Below are positions 29,057 to 35,878 of a stretch of DNA of 60,043 bases, piece by piece. The DNA is taken from the IMG/VR virus record IMGVR_UViG_3300018035_000100, positions 1 through 60,043 of that record; one strand, given 5' to 3'. Position numbers and translations under genes: made by a program. How positions within the stretch are numbered: the stretch's first letter is position 1; each line of letters opens with the position of its first letter. A model generated the notes under the pieces. That model searched no databases and was not told the DNA's origin. It worked only from the letters and a program-made list of their open reading frames with translations. Source of the stretch: a virus.

Positions 29057-29728
29057 ATGACAGTACATCACCCAGTTACGCTTATTGGAAATGATATTTT
29101 TGCAAGAAAAATTATAGAAGCGTCGTCATTTGATTTTATTCACGTAGCTGTAGATATTGGAGCTCATACAGGAGAAAGTTCCACTCATTGTATTTTTCAA
29201 GGATTGGAACAAAAGCAAATAAAAAAACTTTATGCTCTTGAACCTCAAAAAGAACCATTTAAAAAACTTTGTGAAAATTATAAAAATTATAGTTGGGTCA
29301 TTCCTGTTAATAAAATGACTGGAAAATTTTGTGATTATAATACCCCTGAAGAAATAAAAATTTTTTATGATAATCATTTTGGATCATTAAATAGAATGCC
29401 ATTTAATAATGTTATGAATATTGTAAATGAAGAAATTGGATATCTTAAACAGGAAAAAGTAGAAGAAGATGGAATTGATTGGATAATAAAAGATAATAAA
29501 GGCTTACCTGATTTAATTATGCTTGACGCCTCTTCTTTTACTCATACATATGAAATTGAATTTCCAAAATATTATGGAACAAAAGTTATTATTCTTGATG
29601 ATACGAGATGTATGAAAAATATGCTTATTCGTACTCATTTGCTTAATGATAAAACATATAATTGTTTTTTTGATAATATTAACTATAGATACGGGGTTTC
29701 TATTTTTATAAAAGAAAAGTCGATATGA
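29057..29728 (+). CDS. FkbM-like SAM methyltransferase
   Basis: A 223-aa protein with a strong ribosome site (AAAAGGAG). Motif I is VAVDIGAHTGESS, followed by KLYALEPQKEPFKKLCENY, as in FkbM-type O-methyltransferases. Later LPDLIMLDASSFTHTYEIEF and KVIILDDTRC take the place of the substrate loops. FkbM enzymes often methylate sugar hydroxyls in glycan clusters, which fits the surroundings. Its last 4 nt overlap the next gene (ATGA). Confidence 0.7.
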   Translation: MTVHHPVTLIGNDIFARKIIEASSFDFIHVAVDIGAHTGESSTHCIFQGLEQKQIKKLYALEPQKEPFKKLCENYKNYSWVIPVNKMTGKFCDYNTPEEIKIFYDNHFGSLNRMPFNNVMNIVNEEIGYLKQEKVEEDGIDWIIKDNKGLPDLIMLDASSFTHTYEIEFPKYYGTKVIILDDTRCMKNMLIRTHLLNDKTYNCFFDNINYRYGVSIFIKEKSI

Positions 29729-30429
29729 AGGTTATAGGATTTTCTTGTTGCGTTAATTACGCGGATATACTTGCTCTAACTTATCCTATTAACCAAAATT
29801 TTTTAGATGATTATATAATTAGTACATCTTATGAAGATGTGGAAACTCAAACTTTTTGTTCTGAAAATAAAATAAAATATGTAATATCAGATGCATATAA
29901 AAAATATAATGCTTCTTTTAACAAATCAGCAATGCTTAATGAGTGTTTAAAATATATTTATAACAATAATTTTTATAAAGATTTCTGGAAAGTCTCTCTA
30001 GATGCAGATATAGCTATAGATAATATAAAATTTGATAAAAATAGGATTCTTAACAATGATTTTATTTATGGAACTATGCGAAAAATTATTGACGATAAAA
30101 ATTTTTTTAAAGAAAAAATTTTTACAATAAATAGTTTAAGAAAAGCCCCAAGTTGGCAACAAAATTTACCAGAGAATTTTCCTCATCCCAATGTTGGATA
30201 TTTTCAAATGTTTAAAAAAGAGGTGTTTTTTAATGAATCGTTTTTAACATGTTCTCATTGCGACACGCAATTTTTTTATGAGCATTTTTCTCGAGATAGA
30301 TCATTCACATTTTTAGAAACTGAGATTTTATCTTATCATCTTGGAAAAATAGAACAAAATTGGTGTGGAAGAAGGACAAAAAAATTAGATACTATATTAG
30401 GAAAAGATAAATGGGTTATAATCCGTTAG
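29725..30429 (+). CDS. GT-A-type glycosyltransferase-like protein
   Basis: A 234-aa protein. It starts KVIGFSCCVNYADILALTYPINQNFLDDYIISTS, as in GT-A enzymes that first bind the nucleotide. SLDADIAID holds a DxD metal-binding site at about residue 94-96. FPHPNVGYFQMFKK and a CSHCDTQFFYEHFSRD segment form the second half. Lys-, Asn- and Phe-rich and very AT-rich in coding. Overlaps both neighbours by 4 and 19 nt. Sugar and acceptor unknown. Confidence 0.65.
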   Translation: MKVIGFSCCVNYADILALTYPINQNFLDDYIISTSYEDVETQTFCSENKIKYVISDAYKKYNASFNKSAMLNECLKYIYNNNFYKDFWKVSLDADIAIDNIKFDKNRILNNDFIYGTMRKIIDDKNFFKEKIFTINSLRKAPSWQQNLPENFPHPNVGYFQMFKKEVFFNESFLTCSHCDTQFFYEHFSRDRSFTFLETEILSYHLGKIEQNWCGRRTKKLDTILGKDKWVIIR

Positions 30430-30977
30430 TACGGGGCGATATGTGGTCATTACAATCCTTAATAGAGACTCTACCCCAAAATATAATTATGATTGAAATA
30501 GGGGTTTATAATGGGGAATCCACTGAACAATTTCTTAAGTCTGGAAAAATTATAAAAACATATTGTATAGATCCTTTTTTAAATGGGTATGATGATAGCG
30601 ATCCAACGTCTTCTTTTGATATGTTCTTGGCAAGAAAAAATTTTTATAATTTAATTTCAAAATATAATAATATTATTCACATTGAAAAAAAATCTGATCA
30701 ATCTTTAAACGATGTACCGGATCAAGTAGATTTTGTTTATATAGACACAGTACATACCTATCAAGGGTTAAAAAAAGATATTTTGAACTATTATAAAAAG
30801 ATTAAAATTGGGGGGATTTTAGCGGGGCATGACTATGGTCATCCCACTCATCCTGGAGTAAAAGTTGCTGTCGATGAATTAATAGAAAATCCTATAACTT
30901 TTCCTGACTTTTCGTGGAGTAAACAATTAGAAGATAAAAGAGTTAAGAATTTTATTTCTATGCAAGGAAAATTATAA
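30411..30977 (+). CDS. Class I SAM methyltransferase, Methyltransf_24 type
   Basis: A 188-aa protein. Motif I is IMIEIGVYNGESTEQF, followed by KTYCIDPF, VDFVYIDTVHTYQGLKKDI and KIGGILAGHDYGHPTHPGV, the complete Methyltransf_24 pattern including the HDY metal-site-like segment. The start ATG 30411 has AGGA 8 nt upstream and overlaps the previous gene by 19 nt; ATG 30441 is the alternative. The truncated relative at 25647 shares the second half but lacks motif I, so the pair marks the two ends of the sugar island. Confidence 0.8.
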   Translation: MGYNPLVRGDMWSLQSLIETLPQNIIMIEIGVYNGESTEQFLKSGKIIKTYCIDPFLNGYDDSDPTSSFDMFLARKNFYNLISKYNNIIHIEKKSDQSLNDVPDQVDFVYIDTVHTYQGLKKDILNYYKKIKIGGILAGHDYGHPTHPGVKVAVDELIENPITFPDFSWSKQLEDKRVKNFISMQGKL

Positions 30978-31005
30978 AAACTAAAATCTTTAAAAGGAAT
31001 TAAAA

Positions 31006-31878
31006 ATGAAACCAATCAGAGAAATGTGGGCTGGTATGATTGATATTACTTATTATTGTGGTCGCGAGTGTGTTTATTGTACCCGATGTGATAGACATTT
31101 AGGTAAAAAACGTTATCATATGTCCCTTGAAGATGTAGAAAAAGCTTTAATAAGTTATAAAGATTTTCCTGGTTGGATTGGAATTATAGGTGGAGAACCT
31201 CTTTTTTATCCTTATCTCAGTGAAGCGTGTGAGCTTATACGACACTATTTTCCAAATCCTGCTAATAAAGTAGCAATATGGACTAGTATAGATCCCCAAA
31301 AATCAAAATACGGAAATGATATTTTTCGTACTTTCGGACACGTTCATTACCATCCTCACACTAAAGAACAAGAACAGGAATTTAGTCATCAGCCATTAAC
31401 TATTTCAATAAAAGATGTAATAAAAAATGAAAAACTACGAAATGCTCTTATAGATGATTGTTGGCTTCAAAGAAAATGGTGCCCTACAATAACAAATGAC
31501 GGGGCTTTTTTTTGTGAAACAGCTGCTTCTATAGCAAAACTTTTAGGAATTAAAGGATGGGAAGTAGAACCTACATGGTGGAAAAGAAATCCATCAGAAT
31601 TTGGATATCAAAAAGATTTATGTCAATACTGCGGAATGTGCATTCCTATGGAACGACAAAAAATGGAAGAAAAACAACAAAAAATATCTCCCAGTTTTTT
31701 AAAAATTCTTCGAGATAATAATTTACCCACCGGAAATTATGAGTTATTTGATAAACAAATTACAATTAAAGAAATGGTAGAATGTGTGCCAAATTGGAAA
31801 CCCGGAGTCTATAAAACAGAATTATTATATGAAACCTTCCCTTTTAGTACTATAGATTTTTCAAAATTTGAGGATTAA
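31006..31878 (+). CDS. Radical SAM protein with C-terminal cysteine cluster
   Basis: A 290-aa protein with AAAGGAATT before the start. The [4Fe-4S] motif CGRECVYC (CxxxCxxC) is at about residues 18-25, followed by a GGEPLFYPYL segment that binds the SAM amino group. Later cysteines (CWLQRKWC, GAFFCETA, CQYCGMC) resemble a SPASM/twitch-like extra cluster. Related proteins with GGE and a SPASM tail modify peptides or act in sugar clusters. It closes the glycosyltransferase/methyltransferase run and precedes a terminator. Substrate unknown. Confidence 0.8.
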   Translation: MKPIREMWAGMIDITYYCGRECVYCTRCDRHLGKKRYHMSLEDVEKALISYKDFPGWIGIIGGEPLFYPYLSEACELIRHYFPNPANKVAIWTSIDPQKSKYGNDIFRTFGHVHYHPHTKEQEQEFSHQPLTISIKDVIKNEKLRNALIDDCWLQRKWCPTITNDGAFFCETAASIAKLLGIKGWEVEPTWWKRNPSEFGYQKDLCQYCGMCIPMERQKMEEKQQKISPSFLKILRDNNLPTGNYELFDKQITIKEMVECVPNWKPGVYKTELLYETFPFSTIDFSKFED

Positions 31879-31924
31879 AAATCCTTTCACAAAATAATTA
31901 CTGAATCAAAAGATTTAGATCTTT

Positions 31925-31949
31925 CTAAAAATTGTTTTTAGTTTTTTTT
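31925..31949 (+). terminator. Intrinsic terminator after the sugar island
   Basis: CTAAAAA (31925-31931), loop TTG, TTTTTAG (31935-31941), then a run of eight T. Its right arm is also the -35 region of the next promoter, so one operon end and the next operon start overlap. Confidence 0.55.
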
Positions 31950-31965
31950 AAAAAAAGTGTATAAT
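31937..31965 (+). promoter_or_regulatory. Sigma70-type promoter of the helicase-loader-like gene, leaderless geometry
   Basis: -35 TTTAGT (31937-31942), 17-nt spacer, -10 TATAAT (31960-31965). Predicted +1 is 31972, the A of the start codon, and there is no ribosome site upstream. The geometry is identical to the dnaJ promoter, down to TATAATTAANNTATGG. Confidence 0.7.
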
Positions 31966-31971
31966 TAAAAT

Positions 31972-32658
31972 ATGGAAGAAGATCCTTGCCCATATTGTGA
32001 TGGTTCAGGGTATAACCTCACCGCTATAAAACACACTCAGACGGGTATAGATAAGCTTGTATCTCAGCCTTGCTTCTGCTACTGTTCCCGGCTTATATCG
32101 TCTGAAAATAGCATCCTAGGGGGTTTAGGAGGACAATATACGCACCCAGATAAATTGGATCCTCTTTTGGACGTAAATTTTTCTGATCTGGCTTTAATTC
32201 CAAATTATTTAATCGCCGGTAACACAGACGATTTTCTATTACAAATTAAAGCTTTGTTGATGAAATATCGTTTTGATTCTCGTCATATCAAAATATTATT
32301 GAGTCGATCAATTGATGTGATACAAGATTTTCATGTCCCACAAGGAATTGAAGAAGAAGCTCCTAAAAAACTCTCATTTTTAACTAATTTTGATTTAGTA
32401 ATACTAGAATTCGAAACTGCAGAGCATAATAAAGCCCTAGCTCCTGGTATGCATCAAGTAGTCTGGACCCGTATAGAAGAAAAGAAACCTGTCTGGGTTT
32501 TTTTCCGTAGTGGTTTCGGAAATATGACGTCATGTAATGAACAATCCCCGGGTCTTTTAGAGTTATTCAATAAGCATTTCCAACAAATAGAATTAAAAGC
32601 AAGTCAAAATATTATACAAAATCAAAGTGAAAGTAAAAATCTAGCCACAACCTTTTAG
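31972..32658 (+). CDS. Helicase-loader-like protein: zinc ribbon plus degenerate DnaC-type ATPase fold (tentative)
   Basis: A 228-aa protein. The N-terminal zinc ribbon has CPYCDGSG, later CFCYC, as in phage DnaC/DnaI-like loaders. The rest follows the order of a DnaC core: LIPNYLIAGNTDDFLLQIKALL, then FDLVILEFETAEHNKAL, then MHQVVWTRIEEKKPVWVFF. However, there is no GxxGxGK(S/T), so ATP binding by a classical P-loop is lost; NTDDFLLQ stands at that place. It lies 19 nt before the DnaB-like helicase gene, the usual loader position. The loader role is inferred. Confidence 0.5.
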   Translation: MEEDPCPYCDGSGYNLTAIKHTQTGIDKLVSQPCFCYCSRLISSENSILGGLGGQYTHPDKLDPLLDVNFSDLALIPNYLIAGNTDDFLLQIKALLMKYRFDSRHIKILLSRSIDVIQDFHVPQGIEEEAPKKLSFLTNFDLVILEFETAEHNKALAPGMHQVVWTRIEEKKPVWVFFRSGFGNMTSCNEQSPGLLELFNKHFQQIELKASQNIIQNQSESKNLATTF

Positions 32659-32677
32659 AAAATATAGAGTTAATGAA

Positions 32678-34144
32678 ATGAAAAAAGTATTTAGATCAAT
32701 AATCGATATACAATCCAGTGTTCCAATGGAAGAGCTCGTTAGAAATTATCGGGCATTCATAACATCTAGAGTACAGGCAGAAGATCCCTCTTATATTAAA
32801 TTATATCATTGGATTGAAGCACATTTTAGAGAATACAAAGAAATCCCTTCCTATACTCTTTTGTATAAGAGAGCCGAAAAAGAAGGTAACGAAGGAGTAT
32901 TAGTCTCGTTAAGAGATCTTGTTTCAGAAGTTGCACAAATTCGATCTAATTATAAAGAAATCCTTAAAGATAAGTTTGAAGAACAATGTAAAAATAATCT
33001 TCAAGATTTAATGCAGAAAACATATCAAATAGCAAGTTCAGGTTTAAAAACTGGGAAAAAGGAAATAAAAGGTATAGAATCTGCTATAGAATATTTTATT
33101 TCTGAATCCCGAAACTTTAGAATGAGAAATTTAAATACTAAAACAGAAGGAAATATTAGAACAGAACAAGACCGCTCTGAATTAATGCAAGAATATCAAA
33201 AAAGTAAAACTGATCACGGTGTGACTTTAAGTATGTATTCTTTTCTTGATAAAATGGATAGTATAACAAGAGGTTTGAAGCCTGGCGAATTAATGCTAGT
33301 AGCTGGATTTGTAAAACATGGAAAAACTATTCTTGCAACTAATCTAGCTTATAATGGAATTGTTCAAGGGCTTAATGGGATGTTTGTTTCTTTGGAAATG
33401 TCTTTTGAAGAAATGCGACGCTCTTTTTATACTCTTCATACGTGTAATCCATATTGGCTTAATATTCCTAAATATAAAAATCTTATAGGAAAAATCGATA
33501 TTGAAAAAATTATAGGAGGAGAGTTATCCGAGTTAGAACATGAGTTTTATGATACAGCAGGAAAACATTTTATTAATCAACCGGACTACGGTCAATTATA
33601 TATGTATCAACCTATAGAAGATTTAACTCCATCTAGACTAGAATCTTTAGCTTATGATTACGACTCGCAATTAAAAGATCAAGGAAAGCAACTGGATTTT
33701 TTGGTAGTAGATTATGTAGGATTAATGCACGGAGATAAAAGTGGGAGTGACTGGAATAACGAACTTAATGAAATTATAAAAAAACTTAAAAATCTTGCTT
33801 TAGGTTTTGATAACGGTAGAAAAATTCGTATTATCAGTCCTTTTCAAATAAATAGAACTGGTTATAAAGAAGCGGAAAAAACCGAGGGTATGTTTAAACT
33901 TACAGCTCTTTCTAATGCAAATGAAGCCGAACGATCTGCAGATGTTGTTGTTACTACTTATATGACTGAAGAAATGAAAAAAGCAAAAATTATAAAAATA
34001 GCATGTTTGGCTCAACGTCGTGGAAGTACTTTTGATCCATTTGAAGCTCGAATAGATTTTGGCCCCAAATATATACACGATATTATTCAAACCAGAACCT
34101 TACGACCAGAAGATGAAGGTCTAACAGAAATTCCAATAGATTAA
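32678..34144 (+). CDS. DnaB-like replicative DNA helicase
   Basis: A 488-aa RecA-fold helicase. The N-terminal 190 residues are helical. LKPGELMLVAGFVKHGKT holds the Walker A at about 210-217. MFVSLEMSFEEMRR is the H1a region, and QLDFLVVDYVGLM the Walker B at about 339-350. IRIISPFQINR, ANEAERSADVVVT and a C-terminal R-rich strand complete the DnaB pattern. It should be the hexameric 5'-3' helicase of the replisome with the primase zinc-finger protein and family A polymerase just downstream. Two nt separate it from the radical SAM gene. Confidence 0.85.
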   Translation: MKKVFRSIIDIQSSVPMEELVRNYRAFITSRVQAEDPSYIKLYHWIEAHFREYKEIPSYTLLYKRAEKEGNEGVLVSLRDLVSEVAQIRSNYKEILKDKFEEQCKNNLQDLMQKTYQIASSGLKTGKKEIKGIESAIEYFISESRNFRMRNLNTKTEGNIRTEQDRSELMQEYQKSKTDHGVTLSMYSFLDKMDSITRGLKPGELMLVAGFVKHGKTILATNLAYNGIVQGLNGMFVSLEMSFEEMRRSFYTLHTCNPYWLNIPKYKNLIGKIDIEKIIGGELSELEHEFYDTAGKHFINQPDYGQLYMYQPIEDLTPSRLESLAYDYDSQLKDQGKQLDFLVVDYVGLMHGDKSGSDWNNELNEIIKKLKNLALGFDNGRKIRIISPFQINRTGYKEAEKTEGMFKLTALSNANEAERSADVVVTTYMTEEMKKAKIIKIACLAQRRGSTFDPFEARIDFGPKYIHDIIQTRTLRPEDEGLTEIPID

Positions 34145-34146
34145 AT

Positions 34147-35001
34147 ATGCAAAAAATTATATTACATTATAATAAAAAGTTATGGAAAGAAATCATTCCT
34201 AAGCCATATAACACTTTGCAAATATTTATTACCAATAAGTGTAATCTTAGGTGTAAGGGATGTTTTTATGAATCCCGTATAGAGAATTCAGAAATGTCCT
34301 TTGATAATTACAAGAATATAGTTAATCGAGCTCCAAAAGACATACATAAAATTGTACTTATGGGAGGGGAACCAACTTTACATCCAGATATTATAGAAAT
34401 GATTAAATATAATCAAAACAAAAATTTAAAAACTACTATTTATACTAATGGAGTAAATCTTTCTATTTTAGAAAAAATAAATCTTAAAAATGTTGATGTC
34501 AGAATTGGAGTTTTAGGGGCAATTACAGGAGAAAAAAATCTTAAAGATATTATGCCCTCGGATATACCAGTCACAATAGTTTATATGCTTCGAAAAAATA
34601 ATATAGGAGAATTGTTAATAGCTTCTAAAATGGCAGAGACATTTAACTGTAAACAATTCTTTTTATCGTCTATTCGAGATATAACAGTAACAGGGAACTT
34701 TTGGAAAGATACAGATGATACAGTTTCAAATGAAGAATATTGCGAAATTGTACAAAATTTTTTAAATTTTTATAATGGAAAAATAAAAAAGATTCATATA
34801 GCGTCTAGAGGAATACTTGAAACAACACAAAATAAAATGACGTGTCAGACATGTCGATTTGGTAATATTTTTCCTAATGGAGAAATTATAACTTGCCCAT
34901 TCGATATAGCATTAAATAAAATTTCTACAGATTTTGAATATGGTAGATTATGTAATAAAAATGGCTGTGTACTACAAAAAATAATACTCGAACGAAAATG
35001 A
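34147..35001 (+). CDS. Radical SAM protein inside the replication operon
   Basis: A 284-aa protein. CNLRCKGC (CxxxCxxC, about residues 31-38) binds the SAM iron-sulfur cluster. MGGEPTLHPD and a TTIYTNG strand follow, as in MoaA/AlbB-type enzymes. C-terminal CQTCRFGNIFPNGEIITCPFD and NKNGC look like a SPASM-type extra cluster. It is sandwiched between the DnaB-like helicase (2-nt gap) and the primase zinc-finger gene (4-nt overlap), so it is co-expressed with the replisome. Substrate unknown. It has a different sequence from the radical SAM protein at 31006. Confidence 0.8.
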   Translation: MQKIILHYNKKLWKEIIPKPYNTLQIFITNKCNLRCKGCFYESRIENSEMSFDNYKNIVNRAPKDIHKIVLMGGEPTLHPDIIEMIKYNQNKNLKTTIYTNGVNLSILEKINLKNVDVRIGVLGAITGEKNLKDIMPSDIPVTIVYMLRKNNIGELLIASKMAETFNCKQFFLSSIRDITVTGNFWKDTDDTVSNEEYCEIVQNFLNFYNGKIKKIHIASRGILETTQNKMTCQTCRFGNIFPNGEIITCPFDIALNKISTDFEYGRLCNKNGCVLQKIILERK

Positions 35002-35546
35002 AGGATATACTAAAACTAAAGGAATTAGTAATAGAACAAGTTCCACTTGCTGAAGTAATGTTATCATATGGAGTTCGGTTTCAATTAGACCCACGCATAG
35101 CAAATGAAGTTCAGTTTCAATGTCATTTTCACGGTAAAGATACAAAACCCTCTGCTAGGTTATATAACAGTACAAAAACCTGTTTCTGCTGGGTATGTAG
35201 AAAAACTTGGAATGTTATTTCATTTACAATGGATGCGGAGAGATTTACTTATAAACAAGCTATAAAATATTTAATCAACAAATACCATATAGATACTTCA
35301 TCGATTCCGGACGAACCAGTATTTGAATTCCCTAAAATTCAAATTTCCGAAACTAGAATAGCGTTAAATCTTATAGAAAAACATATTTTGGAATTACGAA
35401 GAAAAATTAAATTCGAACAATATAGAAATTTTTGTGTAGCATTGTATCTTCTTAAGTATCAGGATTTTCAAGGATTTAAAATTTTAGATGGTATAACAAA
35501 AATACAAAATAAAATTAATGAAGTAAAAGGAACATTAGCCTTATGA
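34998..35546 (+). CDS. DnaG-type CHC2 zinc-finger protein (primase fragment or partner)
   Basis: A 182-aa protein. Residues about 28-72 form a CHC2 zinc finger as in DnaG: QCHFHGKDTKPSARLY, then TCFCWVCRKTWNVISFTM. No TOPRIM catalytic domain follows; the C-terminal 90 residues are helical and Lys/Ile-rich. In a phage with a separate primase polymerase domain it would read the priming signal. The catalytic primase is not visible in this window. ATGA overlaps with both neighbours. Confidence 0.75.
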   Translation: MKDILKLKELVIEQVPLAEVMLSYGVRFQLDPRIANEVQFQCHFHGKDTKPSARLYNSTKTCFCWVCRKTWNVISFTMDAERFTYKQAIKYLINKYHIDTSSIPDEPVFEFPKIQISETRIALNLIEKHILELRRKIKFEQYRNFCVALYLLKYQDFQGFKILDGITKIQNKINEVKGTLAL

Positions 35547-35875
35547 AAGACGGTCTTGATCGAAAGGATTTAGAAAGTTGGGAACAATGTAAAAAAGATG
35601 ACGTGATTTTTGTATATGATAATAGAAGTGAAACAGGATTTTTATACAAAATCATAAAAGAAGGAATTCCTCCTGAATTAGAAAAAATTGCTGAAGAAAA
35701 TTTAATTAATTTTAGTAGTATATTTGTACCCATTTTTTCTAATAATTTACAGAATTTTAAAGAACAAGGGTATAAAGTAAAATTAGTTAATAAAAAAGAC
35801 TTAGTTCTTTATAGTCATTGGCAAACCAAAACAAAAAAATATTTTGATCTTTTAGAAGAAATAACAGAGGAATAG
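35543..35875 (+). CDS. Small dispersed-family protein with LVLYSHW motif (copy B)
   Basis: A 110-aa protein between the primase zinc-finger gene (4-nt overlap) and DNA polymerase (3-nt gap). N-terminal CKKDDVIFVYDNRSETGF corresponds to the GQLVFYEGEENEW entry strand of copy A. The C-terminus is DLVLYSHWQTKTKKYFDLLE. Its location inside the replication operon is notable, as the other copies lie in unrelated places. Function unknown. Confidence 0.75.
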   Translation: MKDGLDRKDLESWEQCKKDDVIFVYDNRSETGFLYKIIKEGIPPELEKIAEENLINFSSIFVPIFSNNLQNFKEQGYKVKLVNKKDLVLYSHWQTKTKKYFDLLEEITEE

Positions 35876-35878
35876 TAA

